Source: Actinomycetota bacterium (GTDB taxonomy: Bacteria > Actinomycetota > Acidimicrobiia > Acidimicrobiales > AC-14). Taken from it: 36,223 nucleotides of DNA. Positions within the stretch are counted from its first letter, which is position 1. Every line of letters starts with the position of its first letter. The stretch is from contig JBFMCT010000033.1 in NCBI GenBank assembly GCA_040754375.1, positions 1 through 36,223 of the forward strand. Reading direction: 5' to 3'. The notes under the pieces were generated by a model, which was given only the letters and a program-made list of their open reading frames with translations, did not search any database and was not told where the DNA came from. This document shows positions 1-8,837 of the stretch, one piece after another. The translations under genes and the position numbers were made by a program.

Positions 1-1
1 C

Positions 2-2632
2 GGTCCCTCGGGCCAGGTGGCCCACGGTCCCGGACAGCCAGGTCAGGCCAGCCCGGCCAGTCAGCCCGGACAGGCGGGACAGGGTGGACCGCAGGGCGGG
101 CAGCCGGGCGGGCCGACCGGTCCCCGGCCGGCGACCGCCACCGGCCAGCCGGGCCCCGGCGGCCAGGGCCAGCACGGCGCTGGGCGTGGGCCTTCGGCCG
201 GTGCTCCCGGGCAGGGCCGTCCCAGCCAGTCCCGGTCGGGCCCGGCTACCGGCCAGGGTGGTCCGGGCGGGGCCCGCTCGACCGCGGGAGCCGGCCGTCC
301 CGGTGCGCCCGCCCCCGGTGGCGCCCCCCGTTCACCCACCGGCCGCCCGATCCCGCCGCCGCCCGGTCTGCGCTCGGCCTCCGGCCGCCCGATCCCGCCC
401 CCGCCCGGTGGCCCGCCCCGCTCGGCCTCGGGCCGCGCCATCCCACCGCCTCCCGGCGGCCGGCCCACTACGGGAGGTCCCGGCGGTGCCGGCCGTCCCG
501 GCGGTGGCCCGCGTCCCGCCGGCGGCACCGGTCCTAGCCGTCCCGGCAGTGGCCCGTCTCGTCCCGGCGGCGGGCCCGGAGGCGGTGCCCGGCCCGGTGG
601 CGGGGGTGGTTTCGGCCGCCCGGCCGGAGGTCCCGGCGGCGGAGGTGGCGGTTACCGCCCCGGAGGCGGTCCTGGCGGCGGCCCCGGAGGTCCCGGTGGA
701 GCCGGGCGCCCGGGAGGTCCCGGCCGTCCCGGCGGTCCTGGTCAGGGCCGGCGCCCCCCCCAGCGCCGCCGCCGCCGGCGCCGCAGCTTCGAGGAGCTGG
801 AGCCGACCCAGGCGACCACCTACACCCGTTCGGACGCACCCATCCCCGAGGGAGAGGTCGTCATCGAGCGGGGGGCCACGGCCCAGGAGCTGGGCCCCAA
901 GCTGAACCGCACGGCGGCCGACGTCATCCGTTTCCTGCTCCAGCAGGGTGAGATGGTCACGGCCACCCAGTCGCTGTCCGACGACATGATCGAGCTGTTC
1001 GCCGCCGAGATCGGCGCCGACGTCCTGCTGGTCGACCCGGGCCAGGAGCAGGAGGTCGCCTTCCGGGCGTTGCTGGGTTACGACGAGGACGACGAGGAGG
1101 ACCTGCGGCCCCGGCCCCCGGTCATCACCGTCATGGGCCATGTCGACCACGGCAAGACGCTGCTGCTCGACCGCATCCGCGAGGCCAATGTCATCGCCGG
1201 CGAGGCCGGTGGCATCACCCAGCACATCGGTGCTTACCAGGCCGACAAGGACGGGCGGCTCATCACCTTCATCGACACCCCGGGCCACGAGGCGTTCACG
1301 TCCATGCGCGCCCGGGGAGCCGACGCCACCGACATCGCCGTCCTGGTGGTGGCCGCCGACGACGGCGTGATGCCCCAGACGGTCGAGGCCCTCAACCACG
1401 CCAAGGCGGCCGAGGTGCCGATCGTGGTGGCCATCAACAAGGTCGACCGGGAGGAGTCCGACCCCAACCGCGTTCGCCAGCAGCTCTCCGAGCTGGGCCT
1501 GGTGCCCGAGGAGTGGGGCGGCGACACGATCATGGTCGAGGTCAGCGCCCTCCAGAACCTGGGCGTGGACGAACTGCTCGAGCAGCTCCTGGTCGTGGCC
1601 GACGTCGAGGAACTGGTGGCCAACCCCGAGGGCCGGGCCTGGGGCGTGGTGCTCGAGGCCAACCTCGACGTGGGCCGGGGGCCGGTGGCCACCGTCCTGG
1701 TGCAGCGGGGCACGCTCCGGGTCGGTGACCCGATCGTGGCCGGCGCGGCCTGGGGCAAGGTGAGGGCCCTGATAGACGACACCGGTGCGCAGGTGAAGGA
1801 GGCTCCGCCCTCCACCCCCGTGCAGGTCCTGGGCCTCAACGAGGTCCCCGACGCGGGCGACGAGTTCCGGGTGGCCCCCGACGCCAAGCTGGCCCAGACG
1901 GTGGCCGAGGCCCGCGCCCATCGCCGCCGCCTGCGGGCCCAGCGCACCGAGCGGCACATGCCCGCGGCCCACGGGGCCGTCCGCTTGGAGGACATCTTCG
2001 AGCAGATCCAGCGGGGCGAGATGGCCACGCTGAACCTGATCCTCAAGGCCGACGTGCACGGTTCGCTGGAGGCCCTCACCGAGAGCCTGCGCAAGCTGGA
2101 GCGCGACGAGGTCAAGCTGGCGTTCCTGCACCGGGCCGTGGGTGGGATCAGCGAGTCGGATGTACAACTGGCGGCCACGTCCAACGCCACCATCCTCGGT
2201 TTCAACGTGCGTCCCGACCGCAAGGCCCGCGACCTGGCCGAACAGGCCGACGTCCAGATCCGTACCTACCAGATCATCTACCAGGTCATCGAGGACATCC
2301 AAAAGGCCATGGTCGGGCTCCTCAAGCCCGAGTTCGTCGAGGTAGTCACGGGCGAGGCCGAGGTCCGGGAGATCTTCCGGGTCCCCAAGGTGGGGGCCAT
2401 CGCCGGGTGTTACGTCCGCAACGGGGTCATCACCCGGGGGTCGAAGGTCCGGTTCCTGCGTGAGGGCGTCGTCATCTGGACCGGGGCCATCCAGTCCCTC
2501 AAGCGCTTCAAGGACGACGCCCGGGAGGTCGCCACCGGCTTCGAGTGCGGCATCGGTCTGACCGACTTCCAGGACCTGCGCCGGGGCGACATCATCGAGA
2601 CCTACGAGGAGCGCGAAGTCCCCCGCAGTTAG
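2..2632 (+). CDS. infB: Translation initiation factor IF-2 (5' end outside window)
   Basis: IF-2 is the GTPase that places initiator fMet-tRNA on the 30S subunit and promotes 50S joining. The frame is open to the left edge, so the true start and the first N-terminal helical module lie upstream. From the first in-window GTG (base 17), residues 1-260 are a Gly/Pro/Arg-rich disordered stretch ending in a run of arginines. An IF2_N-type module follows at about 290-335. The G domain has GHVDHGKT at 374-381, DTPGH near 420 and NKVD near 475. The remaining C-terminal part matches IF-2 domains II-IV in length and character. The stop is 4 bases before the DUF503 gene, so this heads an operon of ribosome and RNA genes. 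The identification is secure; only the start is missing. Confidence 0.97.
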   Translation, partial: GPSGQVAHGPGQPGQASPASQPGQAGQGGPQGGQPGGPTGPRPATATGQPGPGGQGQHGAGRGPSAGAPGQGRPSQSRSGPATGQGGPGGARSTAGAGRPGAPAPGGAPRSPTGRPIPPPPGLRSASGRPIPPPPGGPPRSASGRAIPPPPGGRPTTGGPGGAGRPGGGPRPAGGTGPSRPGSGPSRPGGGPGGGARPGGGGGFGRPAGGPGGGGGGYRPGGGPGGGPGGPGGAGRPGGPGRPGGPGQGRRPPQRRRRRRRSFEELEPTQATTYTRSDAPIPEGEVVIERGATAQELGPKLNRTAADVIRFLLQQGEMVTATQSLSDDMIELFAAEIGADVLLVDPGQEQEVAFRALLGYDEDDEEDLRPRPPVITVMGHVDHGKTLLLDRIREANVIAGEAGGITQHIGAYQADKDGRLITFIDTPGHEAFTSMRARGADATDIAVLVVAADDGVMPQTVEALNHAKAAEVPIVVAINKVDREESDPNRVRQQLSELGLVPEEWGGDTIMVEVSALQNLGVDELLEQLLVVADVEELVANPEGRAWGVVLEANLDVGRGPVATVLVQRGTLRVGDPIVAGAAWGKVRALIDDTGAQVKEAPPSTPVQVLGLNEVPDAGDEFRVAPDAKLAQTVAEARAHRRRLRAQRTERHMPAAHGAVRLEDIFEQIQRGEMATLNLILKADVHGSLEALTESLRKLERDEVKLAFLHRAVGGISESDVQLAATSNATILGFNVRPDRKARDLAEQADVQIRTYQIIYQVIEDIQKAMVGLLKPEFVEVVTGEAEVREIFRVPKVGAIAGCYVRNGVITRGSKVRFLREGVVIWTGAIQSLKRFKDDAREVATGFECGIGLTDFQDLRRGDIIETYEEREVPRS

Positions 2633-2636
2633 CCTC

Positions 2637-2942
2637 GTGCCCGTGCATGTCGCGGTGGTGCAGGTCGACCTGCACGTCCCCCACAGCCGGTCGCTCAAGG
2701 AGAAGCGGGCGGCTGTCAAGCCGGTGGTCGAGGGGCTGCGCCAGCGCTTCTCGCTGTCGGTGGCCGAGGTGGGCTACCAGGACAAGTGGCAGCGCGCTCT
2801 CGTAGGGTTCGCGGTCGTGTCCGAGACCCACGCCCACGCCGCGGAAGTTGTGGCCGCGGCCGAGCGTTGGTTGTGGAGTAGGCCCGACATCGAGGTCTCC
2901 AGTTTCGGCACCGAGTGGTCGACCTACGAAGGAGATGGGTGA
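2637..2942 (+). CDS. ylxP: DUF503 / YlxP-family protein
   Basis: A 101-residue protein of the DUF503 family, which in many Gram-positive bacteria sits between infB and rbfA, as here. The N-terminal pattern (hydrophobic strand, then an HSRSLKEKR-type motif at residues 16-24) is typical of the family. The molecular role is not established; the constant position next to infB and rbfA suggests a link to ribosome maturation. The GTG start lies 4 bases after the infB stop and the gene ends 1 base before the rbfA start, so translation is probably coupled. An in-frame GTG two codons further in is an alternative start. Confidence 0.88.
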   Translation: MPVHVAVVQVDLHVPHSRSLKEKRAAVKPVVEGLRQRFSLSVAEVGYQDKWQRALVGFAVVSETHAHAAEVVAAAERWLWSRPDIEVSSFGTEWSTYEGDG

Positions 2943-2943
2943 T

Positions 2944-3327
2944 ATGGCCACCGACCGCCGGTACTCGAGGCTCGACCGCGTCAACGAGACCCTGCGCGAG
3001 GTGATCGCCGACCAGCTCGAGCGCATAGACGACGAACGCCTGGAGCTGGTGACGGTCACCGGGGTCAAGGTCGACGCCGGGTTGCGCCACGCCGTCGTCT
3101 GGTTCGACAGCTTGAAGCCCGCCGGCGAGGTCGGGGCTGCCCTGGCCGAGCACCGGGTGCGGCTCCAGGCCGCCATCGGCCGCCAGGTGCGCATGAAGCA
3201 CACCCCTGAACTTGCCTTTGTCGCGGACCCCGCTATAGCCGTAGGGACTAGAGTGGACGAGATACTCCGGGGCTTGCACCAGACCGCTGGGGAACCCCCT
3301 GCTCCGGGGGTGGAGGACAACCCATGA
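2944..3327 (+). CDS. rbfA: Ribosome-binding factor A
   Basis: RbfA binds the 30S precursor and helps 16S rRNA 5'-end maturation, especially in the cold. The 127-residue product begins with the family signature (R-x-x-R-V-x-E-x-L-R-E-x-I) and carries the KH-like core with strands LVTVTGVKV and HAVVWFDSL. I chose the ATG at 2944 over the in-frame ATG at 2935 because AAGGAG at 2929-2934 lies 9 bases before 2944 but directly abuts 2935. The stop overlaps the next start in an ATGA tetranucleotide, so rbfA and the phosphoesterase are translationally coupled. Length is normal for the family. Confidence 0.92.
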   Translation: MATDRRYSRLDRVNETLREVIADQLERIDDERLELVTVTGVKVDAGLRHAVVWFDSLKPAGEVGAALAEHRVRLQAAIGRQVRMKHTPELAFVADPAIAVGTRVDEILRGLHQTAGEPPAPGVEDNP

Positions 3328-4295
3328 CGCCCGAGTTAGAGCGCGCCGCCGAGGTGATCGCTTCGGCGCCCTCCCTGGCCCTGGCCTGCCACCAGATGCC
3401 CGACGGCGACGCCTTGGGCTCGATGCTGGCCATGGCCCACTTGGCCGGTGCCCAGGGCCGCAAGGTGGTGGCCTCGTGGCCCCAGCCGTTCATCGTGGCC
3501 CCTCATTACGACTTCCTGCCCGGCCTGGAGCTGGCCACCAAGCCCGGCGACTTCCCGGCCGCTCCCGACGTGATGGTCACCTTCGACTGCGGGTCGCTCG
3601 ACCGCCTGGGCGAGCTGGCCGGGCCGGCCAAGGCCGCCGGCGAGCTGATCGTGATCGACCACCACGTGTCCAACGACGGCTACGGCACCATCAACGTGAT
3701 CGACCCCGACGCGGCCGCCTCGGCCGTGGTGGTACGCCGCCTGGCCGGCGTGCTGGGGTGGCCCCTTACGCGCGATGCCGCCCTCTGCCTCTACACCGGC
3801 CTGGTGTGCGACACCGGCCGGTTCCAGTACGACAACACCACGCCGGCCGTCTTCGCCCTGGCCCAGGAGCTGGCCGGCTATGACCTGCCCATCGGCGACG
3901 TCAACCGCCAACTGTTCGAGAAGCACCGGCTCGCCTACCTGCGCCTGGCGGCCGTCGCCCTGGCCCGGGCCGAGTACGACCCCGACCGCCGGTTCGTGGC
4001 CACCTGGGTGACCCTCGACGACCTCGACGGCTTCGGGGTCGACGTGGAGGAGACCGAGGGCCTCATCGACCTGGTGCGCCGCACGGCCGAGGCCGACGTG
4101 TCGTGCGTGATCAAGGAGACCCCCGAGTGCACCCGGGTCTCCCTGCGGGCCGTGGGCGACTTCGACGTCAGCCAGGTGGCGGTGGCCATGGGCGGCGGGG
4201 GCCACCGAGCGGCTGCCGGGTTCTCGTCCGACCGGCCCGTGCGCGAGGTGCTGGAGGCTGTCCGGGCCCGCCTGCCCCTCGTCAGCGGCGGCTGA
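3324..4295 (+). CDS. nrnA: DHH/DHHA1 phosphoesterase, NrnA-like oligoribonuclease/pAp phosphatase
   Basis: 323 residues of the DHH-DHHA1 superfamily. Metal-binding motifs are visible: DGDALGS near residue 27, an Asp in FDCGS near 88, and the eponymous DHH in VIDHHVS near 111-115. The C-terminal DHHA1 substrate-binding loop GGGGHRAAAGF is near 292-302. NrnA-type enzymes degrade 2-5 nt RNAs and dephosphorylate pAp. This subgroup is regularly found between rbfA and truB in actinobacteria, as here. GGAGG at 3312-3316 precedes the ATG, which overlaps the rbfA stop by 4 bases. Substrate preference (nanoRNA, pAp or cyclic dinucleotide-derived pApA) cannot be read from sequence. Confidence 0.9.
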   Translation: MTPELERAAEVIASAPSLALACHQMPDGDALGSMLAMAHLAGAQGRKVVASWPQPFIVAPHYDFLPGLELATKPGDFPAAPDVMVTFDCGSLDRLGELAGPAKAAGELIVIDHHVSNDGYGTINVIDPDAAASAVVVRRLAGVLGWPLTRDAALCLYTGLVCDTGRFQYDNTTPAVFALAQELAGYDLPIGDVNRQLFEKHRLAYLRLAAVALARAEYDPDRRFVATWVTLDDLDGFGVDVEETEGLIDLVRRTAEADVSCVIKETPECTRVSLRAVGDFDVSQVAVAMGGGGHRAAAGFSSDRPVREVLEAVRARLPLVSGG

Positions 4296-4349
4296 GCCCG
4301 GGCGGCCGGCCTGTCCCGGGCCAAGTCGAGGCCGTCCGACGTCGACGGC

Positions 4350-5426
4350 TTGGTGGTGGTCGACAAACCCGCGGGCATCACGTCCCACGACGTGGTGGCC
4401 CGGTGCCGGCGGCTGTTCGGCCAGCGCCGGGTGGGCCACGGGGGCACCCTCGATCCCGACGCCACCGGCGTGCTCCTGGTCGGGTTGGGCCAGGCCACCC
4501 GCCTGCTGCGCTTCCTGTCCGAGCTGCCCAAGTCCTACGTGGGCGAGATCGTGCTGGGCACGGCCACGTCCACCCTCGACGCCTCGGGCGAGGTCGTGGG
4601 GGAGTGGGACATGGCGGCCGTGACCCCCGAGCTGGCCGCCAGGGTGGCCGCCGAACGCTTCACGGGCGCCATCGAGCAGGTCCCGCCCATGGTCTCGGCC
4701 CTCAAGGTCGGTGGCCGGCGCCTGCACGAGCTGGCCCGGGAGGGCGTGGAGGTCGAACGTGCGCCCCGGCCCGTCACCGTGTACCGCTTCGACGTGGCGC
4801 CGGGGCCGGCCCCCGGGGCCCTGTCGGCCCACGTAACGTGCTCGGCCGGCACCTACGTGCGCTCCCTGGCCGCCGACCTGGGGGAGGCCCTGGGGGGTGG
4901 CGCCCACTTGCGGGCCCTGCGCCGTACGGCGGTGGGCCCCTTCGGCGAGGCCGAAGCCGTGCCCCTCGACCGGCTCACCCGGGCCGATGTGCGCCCCCCG
5001 GTCGAGGCCCTCCGGGGCCGGCCCGTGGTGGAGGTCGAGGGCGACGACCTGCTGGCCGCCGTGGGCCACGGCAAGGTGCTCGAACGCTCGGTCCTGGGCA
5101 TCCCCGCCCGGGCCAGCGGCGATGAGCCCGGCTGGGCCAGCGGCGAGGCGGGTGAGGCCGGGACCGGTGACAGGGACGTGGCCGGTGGCGGGCCGGGCCA
5201 CGGCGATGGCACCGGGGCAGGCGGGCGGGATGGTGGTCCGCCGGGAGGCGCTAGCAGGGCCGGGGAGGACAGGGCCGGCCGGGGCGGCGCCCGGGGGCGC
5301 GCGCCGGAAGGGCCGTGGGCGGTGGTCGGGCCCGATGGGCGCCTGCTGGCCGTCTACGAGGCGTTCACGGCCACGACGGTGAAACCGGCGGTCGTCTTCC
5401 CATCGAGCCGCCCCGGGTCGTTCTAG
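4350..5426 (+). CDS. truB: tRNA pseudouridine(55) synthase TruB with low-complexity C-terminal insert
   Basis: TruB isomerises U55 in the T-loop of tRNAs. The catalytic loop GGTLDPDATG is intact with Asp35 in the nucleophile position, and the KPAGITSHDVV and VPPMVSALKVGG motifs are present. The start is uncertain: between the upstream stop (4293-4295, same frame) and the conserved core there is no ATG or GTG. The first usual start codon is TTG at 4350, immediately before VVVDKPAG, and GTG 4353 follows it. A CTG at 4311 would add 13 residues resembling the usual N-terminus (...DVDGL). Residues about 250-320 form a Gly/Ala/Asp/Arg-rich insert inside the C-terminal domain before the final WAVVGPDGRLLAVYE strand pair. 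The stop is 10 bases before the preferred ribF start. Confidence 0.93.
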   Translation: MVVVDKPAGITSHDVVARCRRLFGQRRVGHGGTLDPDATGVLLVGLGQATRLLRFLSELPKSYVGEIVLGTATSTLDASGEVVGEWDMAAVTPELAARVAAERFTGAIEQVPPMVSALKVGGRRLHELAREGVEVERAPRPVTVYRFDVAPGPAPGALSAHVTCSAGTYVRSLAADLGEALGGGAHLRALRRTAVGPFGEAEAVPLDRLTRADVRPPVEALRGRPVVEVEGDDLLAAVGHGKVLERSVLGIPARASGDEPGWASGEAGEAGTGDRDVAGGGPGHGDGTGAGGRDGGPPGGASRAGEDRAGRGGARGRAPEGPWAVVGPDGRLLAVYEAFTATTVKPAVVFPSSRPGSF

Positions 5427-5436
5427 CTTGGCGGCC

Positions 5437-6369
5437 ATGGGAGAAGGCACGGCCGTCACGATCGGGGCCTACGACGGTGTGCACCTCGGCCACCAGGCCG
5501 TGCTGGCCGCCCTGCGCCGGCTGGCTTCGGCGCGGGGCCTGGAGACGGTGGTCGTGACCTTCGACCGCCACCCCGCGACGGTCGTCCGTCCAGGCTCGGC
5601 GCCCAAGCTGCTCACCGGCCTCGACCAGAAGCTGGAGGCGCTGGCTGCCACCGGCTACGTCGACCGCACGCTGGTGGTGCCGTTCGACAAGGAGCGGTCC
5701 CAGGAAGAGCCCGAGGACTTCGTGCGCGAGGTGCTGGTCGACGAGCTCGGGGCCCGCCTGGTGGTCGTGGGCGAGGACTTCCACTTCGGGCGCGACCGGC
5801 GGGGCAATGTCGAACTGCTGGCCGCTTTCGCCGAGTTCGAGACGGTGGGGCTGGGGCTGGTGGCCGTCGACGGCCTCGACCGGCCCGTGTCCTCGACGGC
5901 CGCCCGGGCGGCGGTGGCGGCCGGCGACGTGGACCTGGCGGCCCGCCTGCTGGGGCGGCCCTTCGAGGTGCGGGGCGAGGTGGTGGCCGGCGACGGTCGG
6001 GGCCGCGACCTCGGGTTCCCGACGGCCAACCTGTTCGTGGCTTCCGACCTGCTGCTGCCCGCCATCGGGATCTACGCGGGCTGGTACCAGCGGCCCGACG
6101 GCTCGGTCCATCCCACGGCCGTGTCCGTTGGGCTGCGACCGACGTTCACCGACGGGGCGGCCGGCCCGCTGGTCGAGGCCCACCTGCTGGACTTCGACGG
6201 TGACCTCTACGGGGAGGCGGCCCGGTTGCGGTTCGTGGCCCGGCTGCGCGACGAGGAGCGCTACGGCTCGGTCGACGCCCTGGTCGAGCAGGTCGGCCGC
6301 GACGTGGCCGCCACCCGGGCCGTCCTGGGCGCGGCCCCGGTCACCCCCCAGGCCCAGGGCCCGACGTAG
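5437..6369 (+). CDS. ribF: Bifunctional riboflavin kinase / FAD synthetase
   Basis: RibF converts riboflavin to FMN and then FAD. The N-terminal adenylyltransferase domain shows the GVHLGH nucleotide-binding motif about 10 residues in, a TFDRHP strand and FHFGRDRRG. The C-terminal riboflavin kinase domain has GRGRDLGFPTAN and a LDFDGDLYG strand with the terminal RDE helix region. Length (310 residues) is normal. I prefer ATG 5437 to the in-frame TTG 5428; neither has a clear ribosome-binding site. This is the last gene of the infB operon. Its last 29 bases overlap, tail to tail, the 3' end of the YihY-type gene on the other strand. Confidence 0.95.
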   Translation: MGEGTAVTIGAYDGVHLGHQAVLAALRRLASARGLETVVVTFDRHPATVVRPGSAPKLLTGLDQKLEALAATGYVDRTLVVPFDKERSQEEPEDFVREVLVDELGARLVVVGEDFHFGRDRRGNVELLAAFAEFETVGLGLVAVDGLDRPVSSTAARAAVAAGDVDLAARLLGRPFEVRGEVVAGDGRGRDLGFPTANLFVASDLLLPAIGIYAGWYQRPDGSVHPTAVSVGLRPTFTDGAAGPLVEAHLLDFDGDLYGEAARLRFVARLRDEERYGSVDALVEQVGRDVAATRAVLGAAPVTPQAQGPT

Positions 6370-7255
6370 CGGGGCTGGCCTCGCCCGCCCGGGTGGCTTC
6401 CACCGGCACCTCGCCGGCCACCTTGGGCACGGCCAGCTCGACGGTGACCGTGCCGTGGCGGGCTTCCCAGGCGATCACGTTGGCCACCGCCGCGTAGACG
6501 ACCAGCCGCCCGAAGAAGAGCAGCCAGGCCAAGATGGCGAAGATCACCGCGAACGAGCCGTAGAGCACCGACGCGGACGCCACCAGGCGGGGTACGTAGA
6601 AACCCCCCACGGCCTTGAGGACGCCGAAGCCCACGGCGCCCACCACCGCTCCCGGAAGGTATGCCAGCCAGGGCAGGGACCGGTTGGTCAGCACCTTGAA
6701 CGTCCAGGTCCACAGGGCCACGTCGACGGCCAGGGCGGCCAACGGCCCGACCACGGCCAGCCACGGAGGCAGCAGCCCGGCCGCGGCCGTAGCCGCCAAG
6801 GACACGGTCAGCAGCAGCCCGGCGCCGGCCAGCCAGCCCACGCCCCGGGCCTTGTCGGCCAGGCCCCGGCCCTTCACCTGCCAGACGCCGTTGAGCACGT
6901 ACTGGGCGGCGGCCACCGCCCCCAGGCCTGTCCACAGCAGGCCGGCCAGCCCGACCACCGACGCCACCTGGCGGCTGTTCTCGGTCTGGCGGATGAGGTC
7001 GCCGACGAAGGTGGCCGCCTCCCCGGTCAGGCCCAGACGCTCGACCAGGTCACCGGCGAGGTCGACCCGCCCGGCCGAGACGAACCCGAGCACGGCCAGT
7101 CCCACCAGCAGCAGCGGGAACAGCGACAAGAAGCCGGCCAGGGTGACGGCCGCGGCCAGGTAGTTGCCGTTGAGCTCGCGGTAGCGGTCCTGGGCCTTCA
7201 GCACCCAGCCCAGCCAGGGCCACCGTTCGCCCAACCGGGCCAGTTTGGCCTTCAT
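6341..7255 (-). CDS. YihY/BrkB-family inner-membrane protein
   Basis: 304 residues with about six hydrophobic membrane segments. The family hallmark is the first part: a soluble N-terminal helix, then an N-x-x-L-A-A-A-V-T-L-A-G-F-x-S-L-F-P segment around residues 29-50. YihY/BrkB proteins were once called ribonuclease BN but are integral membrane proteins of unclear transport or envelope function. The C-terminal 40 residues are soluble and Gly/Pro/Thr-rich. The stop lies inside the ribF coding region (29-bp convergent overlap). The start is only 29 bp from the uppS start on the opposite strand, so the two promoters must share very little space. Confidence 0.85.
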   Translation of the reverse strand: MKAKLARLGERWPWLGWVLKAQDRYRELNGNYLAAAVTLAGFLSLFPLLLVGLAVLGFVSAGRVDLAGDLVERLGLTGEAATFVGDLIRQTENSRQVASVVGLAGLLWTGLGAVAAAQYVLNGVWQVKGRGLADKARGVGWLAGAGLLLTVSLAATAAAGLLPPWLAVVGPLAALAVDVALWTWTFKVLTNRSLPWLAYLPGAVVGAVGFGVLKAVGGFYVPRLVASASVLYGSFAVIFAILAWLLFFGRLVVYAAVANVIAWEARHGTVTVELAVPKVAGEVPVEATRAGEASPATSGPGPGG

Positions 7256-7271
7256 GGGCGGGCTGTACCCG

Positions 7272-7277
7272 TACGCT
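7272..7277 (+). promoter_or_regulatory. Candidate -10 box of uppS (leaderless)
   Basis: TACGCT fits the TANNNT consensus of the primary actinobacterial sigma factor and lies 7 bases before the GTG of uppS. Transcription would start at or next to the start codon. There is no Shine-Dalgarno sequence before the GTG, which agrees with leaderless translation. No convincing -35 box is seen. Confidence 0.4.
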
Positions 7278-7284
7278 CTGGCCC

Positions 7285-7992
7285 GTGAACCCGCCCCCGC
7301 CTCCGGCTCCTGTCCATGTAGGAATTGTGATGGACGGGAACGGCCGGTGGGCGCAGGCCCGGGGGTTGCCCCGCATCGAGGGCCACGCGGCCGGCGAGGA
7401 GTCGCTGTTCGACGCCGTCGAAGGCGCCCTCGAACTGGGGGTGAAGTGGCTCACGGTCTACGCCTTCTCCACCGAGAACTGGCGGCGACCGGCCGACGAG
7501 GTCCGTTACCTGATGAACTTCAACGAGGGCATCCTGGTCCGCCGCCGGGACGAGCTCAACGAGCGGGGGGTGCGCATCCGCTTCCTGGGCCGGCGCGACT
7601 GGCGTGTGCCCCGGCGCATCCTGCGCCGCATGGACGAGGCCCTCGATCTCACCCGGCGCAACCGCACGATGACGCTCAACATCGCCTTCAACTACGGCGG
7701 CCGGGCCGAGATCGTGGACGCCGTGCGCTCCCTGGTGGCCTCGGGCGTGGCCGCCGACAAGGTGGACGAGAAGGCCATCCGGGCGCACCTCTACGACCCC
7801 GACATGCCCGACCCAGACCTGGTCATCCGCACGTCGGGCGAGTACCGCATATCCAACTTCCTGCTGTGGGAGCTGGCCTATTCCGAGCTGGTGTTCTGCG
7901 ACGTGCTCTGGCCCGACTTCCGACGCCGCCACCTGTTCGAGGCGGTGGAGGAGTTCCGCCGGCGCGACCGCCGGTTCGGGGCCATCGGGTGA
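7285..7992 (+). CDS. uppS: Isoprenyl transferase (undecaprenyl diphosphate synthase)
   Basis: A cis-prenyltransferase that builds the C50/C55 lipid carrier for peptidoglycan and other cell-wall polymers. The five conserved regions are visible: IVMDGNGRWAQ (catalytic Asp near residue 17), YAFSTENWRRP, the central TLNIAFNYGGRAE, and the C-terminal PDLVIRTSGEYRISNFLLWELAYSE read in segments. The 235-residue length is normal. The GTG start has no ribosome-binding site but has a -10-like box 7 bases upstream. Its stop overlaps the recO start (GTGA). Chain length (C50 or C55) cannot be inferred from sequence by eye. Confidence 0.95.
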   Translation: MNPPPPPAPVHVGIVMDGNGRWAQARGLPRIEGHAAGEESLFDAVEGALELGVKWLTVYAFSTENWRRPADEVRYLMNFNEGILVRRRDELNERGVRIRFLGRRDWRVPRRILRRMDEALDLTRRNRTMTLNIAFNYGGRAEIVDAVRSLVASGVAADKVDEKAIRAHLYDPDMPDPDLVIRTSGEYRISNFLLWELAYSELVFCDVLWPDFRRRHLFEAVEEFRRRDRRFGAIG

Positions 7993-8714
7993 GCCTCTAC
8001 CGGGAGACGGGGGTGGTGCTGCGCACCATGCGCCTGGGCGAGGCCGACCGCATCGTGACGTTCCTCACCGGCGGCCGGGGCAAGGTGCGGGCCGTGGCCA
8101 AGGGCGTACGCAAGACCAAGTCCCGCTTCGGGGGACGGCTCGAACCGATGACCCACGTCTCGCTGCTGCTGTACGAGGGCCGGGAGCTCGACATCGTGAC
8201 CCAGGCCGAGACCCTGGACTCGTTCCGCGACCTGCGCGAGGACCTCGACCGCCTGGGTAAGGCCACCTCTCTCTTGGAGGTGGCCGACCAGGTGGCCCAG
8301 GAGCGCCACGCCGCTCCCCGGCTGTACTCCATGCTGCTGGGCGCCCTGCGGGCCCTGTCGGCCCACGACGGCCCCATGCTCGTGCCCGCCTTCTTCCTCA
8401 AGGTGCTGTCGCTGGAGGGGTTCCACCCCGTGCTCGACCAGTGCGCGGGTTGTGGCACGGCCGGCGAACTGGTCGCCTTCGACGTGGCCGAAGGCGGAGC
8501 CCTCTGCCGGCTGTGCGCCGGCCGGGTCTCGGCCGTGGCCCTGTCGGCCGACGGGCTGGCCCTCGTCCGCCGGGCCCTGGGCGGCGAACTGGGGCCCGTC
8601 CTGGGGGAGCCGCCGGGGCGGGCCACGGCCGAGGTCGACCGCCTGGCCACCAAGGCCCTCGAACACCACCTCGAGCGCCGCCTGCGCTCCGTCCACACCT
8701 TCGACCGCGCCTGA
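7989..8714 (+). CDS. recO: DNA repair protein RecO
   Basis: RecO loads RecA together with RecR during gap repair. The 241-residue product starts with the OB-fold region (YRETGVVLRTMRLGEADRIV), then GKVRAVAKGVRK, then a helical core, and a zinc-binding module with CxxC at residues 152-155 and a second CxxC about 20 residues later. The GTG at 7989 overlaps the uppS stop by 4 bases; the reading frame runs open further upstream through uppS, but that part is not coding. The uppS-recO pairing is common in actinobacteria. Confidence 0.93.
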   Translation: MSLYRETGVVLRTMRLGEADRIVTFLTGGRGKVRAVAKGVRKTKSRFGGRLEPMTHVSLLLYEGRELDIVTQAETLDSFRDLREDLDRLGKATSLLEVADQVAQERHAAPRLYSMLLGALRALSAHDGPMLVPAFFLKVLSLEGFHPVLDQCAGCGTAGELVAFDVAEGGALCRLCAGRVSAVALSADGLALVRRALGGELGPVLGEPPGRATAEVDRLATKALEHHLERRLRSVHTFDRA

Positions 8715-8771
8715 CCCCACCCCGCCGCCGCCTTCTCCCGGCGACGGCCCGGCTGCGGGGCCGGCCACGAT

Positions 8772-8808
8772 TGAGTAAAAATGAACCTCTCCGGTACATT
8801 TTTACTCA
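8772..8808. repeat. 37-bp AT-rich palindrome
   Basis: TGAGTAAAAATG at 8772-8783 is the exact reverse complement of 8797-8808. Inside it ACC (8785-8787) pairs with GGT (8793-8795) around a TCTCC loop, leaving one A-A mismatch. It is among the most AT-rich stretches of the window. It lies 29 bases before the preferred start of the AbiEi-like gene, over the expected -35 region, so an operator is the simplest reading. No T-run follows, which argues against a classical terminator. It could also be the leftover end of a mobile element. Confidence 0.75.
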
Positions 8809-8837
8809 CTGTCACACCGTTTCGGTACGGTACGGCC

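Noticed and set aside
332-2719. A 795-codon minus-strand open frame opposite infB
   Set aside because: Its content is the antisense of IF-2 motifs and it resembles no family; the long open frame is a composition effect.
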